A stretch of DNA of 64,000 nucleotides from Bos javanicus (GCF_032452875.1 NC_083868.1:35630537-35694536), one strand, 5' to 3'. Positions 1 through 11,440 are shown, numbered from the stretch's first letter. The notes: generated by a model not told the origin, from the letters alone. Translations and numbers: made by a program.

Positions 1-483
1 CTACTCTATTTCTTCTAAGGAGTTCTTGCCCATAGTAGTAGATATAATGGTTATCTGGATTAAATTCACCCATTCCCACCCATTTTAGTTCATTGTTCCT
101 AAAATGTCCATGTTCATTCAATCTTGCAAGTTGCTGCTTGGCTATGTCCAGTTTACCTTGATTCATGGACCCAACATTCCATATTCCTATGCAATACTGT
201 TATTTACAGCATCAGAATTTACTTTCACCACCAGACACATCCATGGCTGAGTATTTTTTTCTGCTTTAGCCCAGCCTCTTCATTCCTTTTGGATCAATTA
301 GCAATTGCCCTCTCCTCTTCCCCAGTAGCATATTGGACACCTTCTGACCTGGGGGGCTTATCTTCTGGTGTCACATGGTTTTGCCTTTTCATACTGTTCA
401 AGGGGTTCTCATGAGAAGAATATTGGAGTGTGTTGCTATTTCCTTCTCCAGTGGATCCCTCTTCAGTGGATCACATTCTTGTT
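1..483 (-). mobile_element. BovB LINE (RTE clade), 5' part, reverse orientation
   Basis: The reverse complement reads as the 5' region of BovB. It aligns by eye with 26,040-26,490 of the second, forward BovB in this window, sharing for example the reverse complement of the block around 26,466-26,485. The element enters from the left edge, so its 3' part lies outside the window. BovB encodes an AP-endonuclease/reverse transcriptase that drives target-primed integration. Only a degraded 5' portion is present and no intact frame is visible. At its right end the orientation flips (next entry). The family is near certain; the exact breakpoint is not. Confidence 0.9.
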
Positions 484-495
484 GTGGCAAAGGGG

Positions 496-580
496 CTTGC
501 ATAACTCAATGAAGCTATGAGCCACCCAAGTTGGACAGGTCACATTGAAGAGTTCTGACAAAATGTGGTCCACTGGATGA
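496..580 (+). mobile_element. Inverted 5' tip of the same BovB
   Basis: This short block reads in forward BovB orientation and corresponds to 25,970-26,055 of the near full-length copy (common wording such as AACTCAATGAA and AATGTGGTCCACT). It lies directly beside the reverse-oriented segment. The last 15-20 bases of this block are represented again, inverted, at about 465-483. A 5' tip inverted against the body with a short overlap is what twin priming produces during LINE insertion. Confidence 0.75.
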
Positions 581-2684
581 GGCTCTTTATTATAGATGGT
601 CTTTTATTAATTCTGTGATGCAGAGAGTATCTTTTCAATGGTGTGTATAAAAAGTGTAAAAATCACACTGTTGCTCTTGGATATTAATGCCTGAGGAAAG
701 ACACAATACTCTAGGGAAGGCTTGCACACCCTCCTGTATCCATTTTCTGCTAGTCATCCTCTTCCCTCCCTCTCTTTCTTCCCTTCCTCCTTTCCTAGCC
801 TCTTTTCCTTCCTCCCTTCCATCCTTTCTTCCTTTCCAAATGATAACCCTAATGAACTGTTACACAAATCCATATGCTCTCCTAAAATCACTTGATTTAG
901 AATTCTTCTAACAAATTAAATGAAAATCCTCTTAATATTTCTAGTTTAATTTGGCTTATGTGCAATTAGAATGAAAGCACCTATTAGCTGTCAATTAATA
1001 AAGAGTTATAATTTTTCTCATCTACTTTCTTGCACTTTTCCTACCCCAAAAAGAAAAAATAGAAAATGACAGGGGAAGATTTAATTTCATCTCAGCCTAC
1101 TCAGTTCTCCATGTGGCTTTCTTTCCCCATAATTACCTTCATTTTATTTTTTCTAATTACCATTATAGACGTTAAGCTGACATCATAGTTAAATTTTCAC
1201 ATCTTTAACAAAATGCACTTTTCTTGAAAATTCTTTGGTATGGCAAAAATCTTCAAATTTAAGTCTATTGGTAGCAAGAAACTTCTATAAACCTTAAGCA
1301 ACATTTATTTTTTTAAAATATCTTTTTTATCTTACTCATTAATAAACCCTATATTTTTGTTAAGCAAATATAAAATGCTAATATAAAAATATTGTTGAAC
1401 AGTTTCTAAAACAAGGCAAATTTTATAATGCACAGTTACTTCTATCTTTGACAAATGGAAATTTCACAAGAAAAATTATTGCTGTATATGTTCCCTTTCT
1501 CAATCCATTTCCATGGGGATTCACTACTTGTGGGAGCAGAGTTAAAAGTCAGAATACACATGGAATATTCTTGAGAACTAAAAGTCCTTAGTGACCCCAA
1601 GCAAGATGGTTCTAGAATTGATAACAGTCAAGCTGATAAAGTTTTGTGTGTGTGTACACATAAAAGACTTTAGAGTTATGTACATATATGCACAGAATAT
1701 TTACTCGAATGTATCATGTGGTGTTCAATCCTAAATGTGTTTTACAGCATCTTCTTCCATCAGTATCCATTTACACGTTCCTGATCTGGACTGTAAATCT
1801 GCTTTCTCTATATCCACAGACCATCTCACATTCTAATGCACACTCAACATTTAAATAAAAGCCAAAAGCAGAATATACTAAACTGTGAAAGACTTGAATG
1901 AGGCGAATAGGGCCGACACCCCTGCTGACTGGGGGTCAACCACGCTTGTCTTCAGCAGTCTTCCCTACTGCAGGGCTTACCTTCTTCCCTTCCCTCTTCC
2001 CGCCTTTTTTCTGAATCTCTGTACCTTTGTGCTGCCTTCTGGCTTCCTGGGTCAGAAAAGTCTCAGAAACATAGACCAGTGTTCACTGAAGGAGACTATA
2101 AAGGATCCTGAGATGTGCCTGCCCCACGTTCTCATTTTCCAGTAAAACCAAAAAGGATAAAAAATAAAGAACAACAAACTTGTCCCTTACAATATATTTC
2201 AATGTATTTGTTTGTTTACTTAAAAGTTATTCAGTTTACAAGTGAAGAATTTGGACATAGATGCATGATTTCGGTTTGTGAGGTTGTATCCTGTATAAAT
2301 TTTCAAAAACACCAAGAATGTCATTTTACTTATTTTTATAGTGTATTTTAGGTTAAATGACTCAAATTCCAAGATAGGAATAGATGATATATCAATTTTC
2401 CCTAGCAGCAGATGTATGAGTGATTCATATTTTAATGACAAGGTATACAAGTCTTAAATTTTAATTATTGAATTAAAAGCCAAAAATAGGCAGTGCTTAC
2501 CCTCAATTGTTATATAAACAGCTATCTACACTAGATTAAACTGACAATGAAGAAGCTAAGCTCACTGCAACTTACACACACATACATGCACACAAGACTA
2601 AAATTAAAATGACCCAAACCAACCAAAGATCAACGCGATTCATGAAACAATGTGCTTCCAGAAAACCATTAATTGCAATTATCC
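581..2684. other. No gene recognised; AT-rich unique-looking DNA
   Basis: I see no exon, RNA gene or confidently named repeat here apart from the pyrimidine tract at 745-838. The open frames (74-86 codons) show no domain and start at arbitrary ATGs. A short stretch with somewhat higher GC at about 1,890-2,120 was looked at and not recognised. Confidence 0.5.
745..838. repeat. Polypyrimidine (CCTT-rich) tract
   Basis: Nearly all bases on the + strand are C or T, in CCTT and CCCT units with scattered interruptions. It is an imperfect microsatellite-like tract of low complexity and has no coding meaning. Confidence 0.8.
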
Positions 2685-2699
2685 ATGAGTGTCTATAAT

Positions 2700-2976
2700 C
2701 GGAGAAGGCAATGGCACCCCACTCCAGTACTCTTGCCTGGAAAATCCCATGGACGGAGGAGCCTGGTAGGCTGTAGTCCATGGGGTCGCTAAGAGTCGGA
2801 CACGACTAAGTGACTTCACTTTCACTTTTCACTTTCCACTTTCAAGCATTGGAGAAGGAAATGGCAACCCACTCCAGTGTTCTTGCCTGGAGAATCCCAG
2901 GGACGGGGGAGCCTGGTGGGCTGCTGTCTATGGGGTCTCACAGACTTGGACACAACTGAAGTGACTTAGCAGCAGC
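2700..2976 (+). mobile_element. Bov-A2 SINE, full length, with TSD
   Basis: The element begins with GGAGAAGGCAATGGCACCCC and consists of two related Bov-A units, the second starting with GGAGAAGGAAATGGCAACCC near 2,851. It ends at the AGCAGCAGC tail. It is bracketed by a 15-base target-site duplication at 2,685-2,699 and 2,977-2,991 that differs at one base. Bov-A2 is a non-autonomous SINE whose 3' end derives from BovB and which is mobilised by BovB proteins. Confidence 0.95.
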
Positions 2977-2991
2977 ATGAGTATCTATAAT

Positions 2992-3645
2992 AGGAACTTT
3001 GCAAGATAAATTGTAACCTTATCTTGAAGACCAGTCATTATCCTCCTGAGTTGAACATGTCTCCCTTAATTGTCCTTAAGAATAAGTATGTTACTCTTAG
3101 TAGTACAAACAAGTGAAATTCTACGGAATTTCTCTTTATTGACCTTTATAAATTAAAAAAATGACTTATAATCATAAGGTTAAGGATAACATTTTGAGAA
3201 TCAAAGTTCTGAAGTCTTCACATTGATGCCTTATACTTCTCTTTTGACTCCCTTTTTGAATCAAACTTATCTGTCCTATGAATGATTTATTTAAGATCCT
3301 ACTTTTTTGGCATAAAAAATCCTTCTGAGAATACTTAATCATTACTGGTTTGTTACATTACCCTTCCAAGTAGTAAGTACATAAGGGACAAATAACACTT
3401 CTGAGGACATTATTTCTTAGAGGGGACTTCAGTGCTATAATCAAAGTGATAAACTGAATGGTAGGATTTTAAGAATAAGGGTAGAATGGTAGAAAGATAT
3501 TTTTATTGAAGAAACTTTTTACTTGCATTACCATATGTGGACTGCAAGTAACTCTGTATTTGTTTCTTGGTTTGGTAACAACATCAATATAATACATAAT
3601 AGACATCCAAAAATTTTGTAAAAGGAACCTAACACAGAAACACTT
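2992..3645. other. Nothing recognised
   Basis: AT-rich DNA between two SINEs. I see no gene, RNA or named repeat. Confidence 0.5.
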
Positions 3646-3649
3646 TTAT

Positions 3650-3968
3650 GGAGTAGGGAGCTCAGTGGTAAAGAATCCACCTACAATTCATAAGACACAA
3701 GAGACACAGGTTCAATTCCTGGGGCAGGAAGATCCCTTGGAGAAGGAAATGGCAACCCACTCCAGTATTCTTGCCTGGGAAATCCCATGGACCGAGGAGC
3801 CTGGTAGACTGCAGTTTATGGGGTCGCTAAGTCGAAGACTGAGCGACTTCACTTTCACTTTTCACTTTCGTGCATTGGAGAAGGAAATGGCAACCCACTC
3901 CAGCGTTCTTACCTGGAGAATCCCAGGGACAGAGTGGGACACGACTGAAGCGACTTAGCAGCAGCAGC
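3650..3968 (+). mobile_element. Three-unit SINE: Bov-tA head plus two Bov-A units
   Basis: The left part carries a tRNA-derived Bov-tA head (AGCTCAGTGGTAAAGAATCC near 3,659). It is followed by one Bov-A unit from about 3,738 and a second from about 3,876, ending in AGCAGCAGC. The second unit has lost part of its end. Ordinary Bov-tA has one Bov-A unit and Bov-A2 has two without the tRNA head, so this copy is a hybrid. I could not find a clear TSD, so transposition as a unit is not shown. Confidence 0.85.
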
Positions 3969-3999
3969 AACTAAACAACAATAATAATGGCTAATTATT

Positions 4000-5290
4000 T
4001 TTAATAAATTTTATACATTTATTCCATCTACATATATCCTATTCAGTGAAATATCTGTTCATTGATTTTACCCATGTTCTAAATGGATTGTTTGTGCTTT
4101 TTCTACTGAGTTTTTTGAGCTTTTCATATACTTAACATTCTAGTCCTTGGTCAGGTATGTGGTTTGCAATTTTTTCTTCACATGCTTATTAGTTTGTTTC
4201 ATTCTCTTAACAGTATTGTTTACAGAGCAAATTTTCTTTATTTTTGATAAATTCCAGTGTATCAAACTTTCCTTTTATGGTTCACGCTTGGAAATCAAGT
4301 ATAAAACCTCAGTGTTAAGCTCCCAAAGATTTTCACTTAATTCTTCTAAAAGTGTTCTATCTTAGATTTAAGTCTATGGTTCATTTTGGTTTAATTTTTG
4401 GTACAATGTATGAGTTTTAGTTTGAGGTTCATTTCTTTGCCTATGATGTTGAATTATTTCATTGAATTGTTACACAGTTTTTCCAAGAAACAGTATAGCA
4501 TATTTTTGTGGGCATACTTCTGGTTTCTCTACCATTTCTACAGATATATGTGTCTATCCTTCCCTCAGTGTCACATAGTCTTGATTTCTGAAGCTATATA
4601 TTGTTCTAATATTAGATACAGTGATTTCTCTCACTTTATTTTTCTTTTCCAAGATTGCTTTAGTTATTCCAGTCTTTGTGCCATTCCATGTAAATTTTAG
4701 AATAAGCCTCTCTGTGTCTGCAAAAAGGTGTGTTGTGATATTTAGGAGAATTGTATCAAAACTGTAAACCAATTTGGAAATAATTTGACATCTTATTATG
4801 CTGAATTTTGTAATCCATGAATATGATATGCCTCTCCATTTATTCAGGTCTTCTTGGGATTTCTTTCATTGCATTTTGACCAATAGATGAAATAGCAGCA
4901 CTTCTTGTACTTTTTTTTTTAACTTATACCTAATATTTTATTGTTCTTGGGGCAACTGTAAATGATACTAAGCCTTTAATTTTGTTTTTACATACTCATT
5001 GTAGGACATAAAAATATGTGTTGCTCTCAAATCTTATAACTTGCTGAACTCCCTTTTTACTTCTAGGAGTATATTTGTAGTCTCCTTGGGATTTCTAGGT
5101 AGACAACCATAGCACTGGAAAATAGAGACAATCTTATTTCTTCTGCCTTTAATTTGTATGCCTTTTTATTTCATTTTCTTGCCTTTTCATAGTGGTTTGA
5201 AATTTCAGTACTATGTTGAGTGAGGGGTGAAAAGTAACATTCTTGCCTTGTTCACAATCTTAGGGGAGAACATTCAGTTTTTCTATAAAC
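4000..5290 (-). mobile_element. Old L1 LINE, ORF2 3' half, reverse orientation
   Basis: Read on the minus strand this is the 3' half of L1 ORF2. On the + strand it shows the familiar antisense landmarks in order: the 'tgttcattgattttacccatg' type block near 4,055, the 'catttatTcaggtcttcttgg' type block near 4,835, and the 'cttgccttgttcacaatctta' type block near 5,243. Many indels and stops show a long-dead copy of an old mammalian subfamily (L1M type). The open frames of 72-100 codons inside it are chance products. Confidence 0.85.
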
Positions 5291-5352
5291 GTATTTTTAA
5301 ACATTTACAGGGTATGAACATAAGAGATTCTGAACTAAGTGTCTAAAAGCAA

Positions 5353-5546
5353 AGTGTTTTAGTCATTCAGATGTGTCCGACTCTTTGCAACCCCACGGAC
5401 TGTAGCCTGCCGGCTCCTCTGTGAGATTTTCCAGGCAAGAACACTGGAGTGGGTTGCCAGTCCCTTCTCCAGGGGCTTTTCCCAAACCAGGGATCAAACC
5501 CAGGCCTCCTGCATTGCAGGTAGATTTTTTACCATCTGAACCACCC
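5353..5546 (-). mobile_element. Bov-tA SINE, reverse orientation
   Basis: Reverse-oriented Bov-tA. It starts at the Bov-A tail side (GTCCGACTCTTTGCAACCCC), passes the TTCCAGGCAAGAACACTGGAG block and ends at the tRNA-like head (ACCATCTGAACCACCC). It lies directly downstream of the old L1. Small deletions suggest a moderately old copy. Confidence 0.92.
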
Positions 5547-6980
5547 TTAAAACAGGTGAGTGAAATGAAGCCATGGCGAAAGCTGGAACACAAACTTTCA
5601 AACCCTGAGCTCTAACCAGAAGTTAGAACAGATATCAAGGAAGACAGTATCAGTGTGAATTATAAAAATTAATTTTATCACTATGGATAGAATCAAAATG
5701 TATCAATGATATTCTGAGTTTAAATTTAAGATCAGCAGTTAAATTATGATGCTCAGACATGTTATAGTTAAATGGTAGCTGTTAAATAGGAAACAGTTAC
5801 ACATATATGTTTATAATTCTAGAATGACAAGTAAATTATATGCGGTTTTTCACAGAGGATCAAAATATTTGTTCTGTATCTCTTAATTGAAATTCTGTAA
5901 GAAATTCTGCCCAATAGTAAGGAGAATGTTTGTAAAAAGGAGTATTGAGCAGGCTTTAGTAGATACACATCCTACCAAATATACTAACAAAAGTAATAAA
6001 TATTCTCAGAGACGCTATAGTTAGAAACACATTTGATATATTTGACATGTACAACTGCATAGCTCTAAAGCTTGGATCTTGATGGAGACTGGTGAAATGA
6101 TTTACACTGACTCATTTGAAAACCTATGTAATTTTCAAAAATATGAGTTCTTTTTTAAAATTGTATTTTTAGTGTAACTAAAATTTTCAGATGCGTAAAA
6201 TAAAAAATTATGCTAGTGGAAATGAGACAGTCACGGTCTCCTGGTTTTCCATTTGAATTAGGCAAATATGGATTGGGTAGGTAGCATGTCTCCTGAAAAT
6301 AGGGTTACATTTTGTAAGAGTGATTAAGTGGTCCAGTGCTCAAAGAGTGAGATAACGTTTTGAAATCAGCCAGGAGCTCAAAGAACTAAAAAATGTTGAT
6401 GAGTGCTCTTAGAAGGCTCTCAGGAGCAAGTTAGTTTCAATTTTCTGATTACTGCAATAGAGAAAGAGAGACTGCTACTGCCATCTGTTGGTCAAATAAA
6501 ACACTGTTCACTCTGCTCAGCTGATTTCCTTGCTGCTAAGCAAAATCTTCCCCTAAAAGGGGAAGGATTTGTGCTAACCCTGACTGCATTAATTCTGATA
6601 AACCTGGTGTTCTATTAGAAAACCAAACAAAAGGACATTGTTCAAATAAACCTCTTTCTGCCCTGTGCATTGCCCTGTCCCTCCCTGGTGTTTTTTGTTT
6701 AAGAAAGGGAAAATGTGTCCCAACAAAAGAGATCTGCAAAAACAGCTTAGCTCAGAACTAAAGGAAGAATGATTCACTGATTTCAGGTTGAGGGGAAGGG
6801 GTGCTGGGGTTAAGGAAGGAGGGAAAACAGAAAGAGATGAGTGGTGGAAAAGAAGGGACAACAAAGAGGGAAGCTGTGAGCTAGCAGGCATTCCTGGGAT
6901 GGGGCACAAGAAGTTTGAAACACCTTTTTATCATTCTGAAGACAGCATCATCTTCAGGAAATGACCTTTAGCTAGGATGC
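5547..6980. other. Nothing recognised
   Basis: AT-rich sequence without a named repeat, exon or RNA gene. Overlapping open frames on both strands at 6,403-6,909 (67-106 codons) contradict each other and show no domain, so I treat them as noise. Confidence 0.5.
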
Positions 6981-6984
6981 TAAA

Positions 6985-7110
6985 ATTCTTTTCCCTTGTT
7001 ATTCAAGGTGTGAACACCAAGCCAACTGCGTCAGCATCACCTGCTTACTCCTTGAAAATGCAGTTCCTCAGGTTCAATCCAAGAATCAGAACATAATTCA
7101 GAAATTTATT
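6985..7110. mobile_element. Possible hAT-Charlie-type DNA transposon relic
   Basis: The wording around 'gtcagcatcacctg' near 7,030 followed by 'aaaatgcagttcctcagg' resembles the short non-autonomous hAT repeats common in mammals. Terminal repeats and an 8-base target duplication are not clear. The assignment is tentative. Confidence 0.35.
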
Positions 7111-8745
7111 TTTCTTAATCAAATGTGCTTTTTAAAAAGATTCTTAGAGTATATTCTTATATACTCTTATGTATATCAAAGTTTAAAAAAGGATATTCTA
7201 TACAGTTGGCAAACAGTAAATGGGAGAGCTGAAAATTCCTAATTTGTATTCAAGTGATCCACTAGAAGGAGAGGCAGGAGAGCAGATATTAATGATGCCA
7301 CACACATAACAAAGGTAACCACGAAGGTTACACGAAATAGTCTGGTTTATAGTTCTCCCAGGTTAGTTATTCCTGGACCCTCATACACTCTTGCAATTGT
7401 CACGGGATGGAAAACAAACCATATGGTCAAACTCCAGATTGTGAACTATGATCATTCATGAACAATCAGAATTAGCCCTCATTCTTAGTGAGTTTGGGAA
7501 ATTCAAAAAGAGTGGACTCCATCCAGTTTACTCAGGGTACTTCAGTCAAGTAGGTGGCTACAAGACACTTAAGTCAGAAAGATAAACAGGGATATATTTG
7601 GATGACTTGACCCAACCATATACAAATACAATCTCTAAGAATAACGGGATCCTACAGCTAGATCCTCAAGGCAGGGATTCTCTCTGCTGACATCAGTTTA
7701 GAAATAAGCATTATTTATTACACTATATAAATGATACTAATAATGTTGCTGATGATATCTTCCAATTAAAGGTTGCACTCACTGCTGTGTAAGCCTACTC
7801 CTGCTGAGAAATGGCCCACAGGTTAAGTCAAGTACAAATACTACAGTGTGCCAACCAAGAAGAATGAAAGCACAACTTCAAAATAATTATGGCAAAAAGC
7901 CATTTCCTATTGTCACTCAGTGTTTTAAAGGTTTTTATAATACAATAAAAACATACCCTAGTGATTTGTTGTTTCACAATATATATCCTCTTTCACAACT
8001 GAAAAACTTATTAGATATACAGTCTATCATCTTAATTGGTAAGAAAGCATGACTGAGTCCTGAGCAGAATGAATTCCCTCAGGTGTACTTAGAAGATCTG
8101 TTCAGCTTAGAGGCATTTTCATGCTGGGAAGATGCAGGGATCTCTCAGTTTCAATCCACTGATCTCTGAAAGTCTAGAAATGCTTTTCTATCTTCATGTA
8201 CAGTATTTCTCCCCATGCTATTTGAATATATAGTGAAGGAATACAGTTACCAAGTAACTTTTTAAGTGTATGCATCAGTGGGATGATATTTTCAAAACAT
8301 AAAAGCAGAGAAATATTAGCCCAATTATAAGTGAAGAAAAAATAGAAGGAGGAAAAAGAGAAAAGCAATTCAAAGTTATCTTTTACATCTGGATAAAAGG
8401 TTATATCTCTAACATTTTGCTTGTGGAATTTTGGTTTTGAAACAGCAAGTCAGGATCTTAGATTTTGTGGCGCTAAATTTTGGGGAGTGAAGCATATTGA
8501 AAATCCAAACCTCTTTAGGCTATAGAGACAACTTACAATGCTTCATCTTTTCTTCTCAATGGTGCAAATTTTGCTTTACTATGCAATGGAATATTCTCAC
8601 ACATGGCTTATATAACGATGATCTCAATCTTTGCCTTTTCTCTCTTTTTTTTTCTCTCCATGAAAAATGGGTAGAGAATATTAGACCAGTAGAAAAGTCA
8701 AGGAGGAAAAAAGTACATAATTTGTCTAGAATACACTGTGTAATG
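7111..8745. other. Nothing recognised
   Basis: AT-rich DNA with no named repeat and no supported gene. Short frames at 7,846-8,052, 8,174-8,368 and 8,497-8,778 have no recognisable motif. Confidence 0.5.
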
Positions 8746-8761
8746 AAAACTGGATTACTAA

Positions 8762-9171
8762 TATTGCTTGAGAAATAAAAATAGAAAGGTAATAAAGTTT
8801 AGTCTAACCTTTTTTCCCTCCTTGTGCTTAGTCCTGTTTCACTTGCTCATAGGGTGCAGCATGGCACTTTAGACCGGAGTTCCCTCTGTTAAACAGCTGT
8901 GCTGACACCTCAGCTCAGACCTTGTACAGAAGCGCTGCAAGCAACACTCAATTCAAGATGGTGGCGGCGGGCCATGTGCAGAGACTAGTCTTTCGGCCCA
9001 GTGGTTTGGAGCGAGAACAGCACAGTCCCAGGAGAACTCCAGCCCCTCCCCGCTGATGAGATCCCTCTAAAGCAGCCTGGTCCAAGCCGGCAGGAGATAT
9101 GTCCTGCAGATGCTCTAGAGCAAGAGATCATAATTGTCCATTCTCTAATTAGAGAATAAAGCTTTCCTTTG

Positions 9172-9204
<33 letters not shown>
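8762..9204 (+). pseudogene. Retroposed transcript copy with poly(A) tail and TSDs
   Basis: A roughly 440-base insert has every mark of L1-type retroposition. It ends with an AATAAA signal at 9,155-9,160 and a run of 31 A at 9,174-9,204, and is bracketed by a 16-base direct repeat at 8,746-8,761 and 9,201-9,216 with one mismatch. The body is clearly richer in GC than its surroundings. It contains an ATG at 8,958 in good context (CAAGATGG), opening a 32-codon frame that stops at 9,054-9,056 and begins MVAAGHVQRLVF. The CAAGATGGTGGC core also resembles a YY1-type site, as found in 5' ends of genes and in some LTRs. I do not recognise the parent. It could be a truncated mRNA copy, a non-coding RNA copy, or a transcript ending in an LTR. 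Confidence 0.8.
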
Positions 9205-9206
<2 letters not shown>

Positions 9207-9217
9207 GGGTTACTAAA

Positions 9218-9438
9218 ATGTACCCCTATCCTTGAACTTCATAGTTGATTTCCTACACTTTCTACTTGCATCATATAACTGTCTTTCCTTTTCTGGATTG
9301 TATGATAAAATTATTTGCTGGGTTTATTTGTCCATATTCTCCTTGAATCTTTACAACCAGCTCTGTATTCCAGGTGTTATTAATATATCTAGTTTGTTTT
9401 CCTTGCTGTGAAAACTTAAATTAGGAATGAGTTATTTT
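9218..9438. other. Nothing recognised
   Basis: AT-rich DNA between the retrocopy and the first of three BovB pieces; no feature seen. Confidence 0.4.
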
Positions 9439-9439
9439 T

Positions 9440-9757
9440 CCAACAAGTCAATCCTAAAGGAAATCAGTACTGAATATTCATTGGAAGGACTGCTGTTGAA
9501 GCTGAAACTCCAATATTTTGGTCACCTGATGCGAAGAACTGACTCATTTGAAAAGACTCTGATGCAGGGAAAGATTGAAGGCAGGAGGAGAAGGGGATGA
9601 CTAAGGATGAGGTGGTTGGATGGCATCACTAACTCAATGGACATGAGCTTGGGTAAACTCCAGGACTTGGTGATGGACAGGGAATCCTGGAGTGCTGCGG
9701 TTCGTGGGGTCGCAAAGAGTCGGACACGACTGAGGGACTGGACTGAACTGCACTGAA
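9440..9757 (+). mobile_element. BovB 3' end, 5'-truncated, forward
   Basis: This matches the last ~320 bases of BovB: the end of ORF2 (CCAATATTTTGGTCACCTGA, then the AGGAGAAGGGGA block) followed by GTCGGACACGACTGAG and the GAACTG tail. It is heavily 5'-truncated, which is usual for BovB. The reading frame is broken. Confidence 0.92.
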
Positions 9758-9784
9758 TATGTAGTAGTACAGACAGAAAAATGA

Positions 9785-10005
9785 GACTTGGGATGTACAG
9801 TCTAGTGGGAAGAAAAGAGAGAAGCAAACATATGACTGAAATACCTAGTAATAAGTTCTCTAGTAGTGAAATGCACAGGATACTCTGGGAGCACATAGCA
9901 GATGCAGAGTATCTTTGAGCAGCATGGAGGCATGGAGGGAACTGAGGAAAAATATCCTAGCAGAGCAGCTGAGGTATGGCCTGATATGTGCTCATTAGCT
10001 ATTCT
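9785..10005 (+). repeat. Ancient dispersed mammalian repeat, family not assigned
   Basis: The order of blocks 'gtctagtgggaaga', 'gaaatacctagtaataag' and 'aactgaggaa...gcagctgaggtatgg' is the same as in the segments at 47,060-47,290 and 18,455-18,580. It follows a widespread mammalian repeat whose consensus begins near 'gcttacattctagtggg'. I do not want to put a Repbase name on it. Confidence 0.4.
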
Positions 10006-10132
10006 TTGAATTAATGAATGAGTTAATAGACAAAAGGTAACCTGGATGCTGCACTACTATTTTATTTCAAATGCCTTATTTCCTAAAGTTTTGGACCATA
10101 AAGAAATTTGGAGATCAGGAAGAAAGACTGCC

Positions 10133-10507
10133 TTTTCAATATTCAGTTCAGTTCAGATCAGTCACTCAATTGTATACAACTCTTTGTGACCCCATGGACT
10201 GCAGCACACAAGGCCACCCTGTCCATCACCAACTCCTGGAGCTCACTCAAATTCATGTCCATTGAATCAGTGATGCCATCCAACCATCTCATCCTCTGTC
10301 ATCCCCTTCTCCTCCTGCCCCCAGTCCTTCCCAGCATCAGGGTCTTTTCCAATGAGTCAGTTCTTTGCATCATGTGGCCAAAGTATTGGAGTTTCAGCTT
10401 CAGCATCAGTCCTTCCAATGAACACCCAGGACTGATCTCCTTTAGGATGCACCGGTTGGATCTCCTTGCAGTCGAAGGGACTCTCAAGAGTCTTCTCGAA
10501 AACCACA
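10133..10507 (-). mobile_element. BovB 3' part, reverse, left piece split by an LTR
   Basis: Reads in reverse BovB orientation from the GTTCAGTTCAG tail through the ACTCCAATACTTTGG-type block into the CAAGAGTCTTCTC block, where an LTR interrupts it at 10,508. The same BovB resumes at 11,621. The frames on either strand here are BovB remnants, not genes. Confidence 0.93.
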
Positions 10508-10630
10508 GTTAAATGCCGGGGTCCAGCCCTGGTGGATCCAGGGAATTCGAAGCGGGGACGGCGTCGGAGAGGATCAGGAAACAATTGCTTAATTAAATGT
10601 TAATTAAGGATATAAAGAGTAATAGAATGA

Positions 10631-10720
10631 GGATAGCTCAGTGAGGAAATTCAGTGGAGAAAAGAGGCTGAAATAAGGATAGCTCAGTGAGGAAATTCAG
10701 TGGAGAAAAGAGGCTGAATA
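10631..10720. repeat. 46-base tandem duplication inside the LTR
   Basis: The block starting GGATAGCTCAGTGAGGAAAT at 10,631 is repeated from 10,677 with no visible difference over about 42 bases (spacing 46). In the antisense direction this falls downstream of the proposed TATA box, in the R/U5 half. It may be particular to this copy or to its subfamily. Confidence 0.9.
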
Positions 10721-11424
10721 ATTCAGCCAGAAGGTAAGAGAAAGAACGACATGGTGAGACCAAGTTTCGGTGAACAAGGCCCGCACTTTTTTCCAAAGTA
10801 GTTTTTATACCTTAAGTTATGCATAGAGCATAATGGGGGAAGGGGTAGAGTCATGCAGTAAGCCAGGCTTTCTTCCTGCAAACTTATCATATGCAAAAGT
10901 TTAGGTGATTTGCATCATCTTCTGGCCCGGAGGCCTTTTTCTCTAAAGGTGATTATTCTAAAGTCAGGCGCCAGCCTCCAAAAAGCATTAGATAAAGTTG
11001 CATTCCTACAGAGCAAAGGTGTGGTGGGCTATAACAAGAAAAAGAATTAACTCAAGGGTCCCAGGTTACAAACATTAAAGCTACTACTTACACGAATTAT
11101 ATTAATCAATACACTGCCAGGGACACAGCAGATAAGGGATATGGAAACTTAGCAGCAGATATTGGCCCAACAAGTGAAAATCCCTTCACCAATACAATTT
11201 CTAATCAATCTTTTAACTGCTCAAAGGAATCTGTATTTAGACAGTTTAGAACATCTCATACCTCTCAGTTTGGAGGCTCTGAGCAATCACATGTGGCCAG
11301 AAAAACCTATTCAGGCAGGCTAGAGGACTTCCAAGGGAGTTTGTAGGTTGAAACACTGTCACACCCAGGAATTATTAACTGGAACTGTAAGCTAACTCTT
11401 TTTCAGAGAGGTAGTGGGGGACAG

Positions 11425-11440
11425 CCCCCCCCCCCCCCCC
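11425..11440. repeat. Poly-C run of 16
   Basis: Sixteen consecutive C residues inside the LTR, preceded by a GTGGGGG stretch. The count is prone to sequencing and assembly error. Confidence 0.9.

Noticed and set aside
6536..6909. Overlapping minus-strand frames of 67 and 106 codons
   Set aside because: They overlap in different frames, contain low-complexity Ser/Leu/Pro-rich stretches, and have no recognisable motif.
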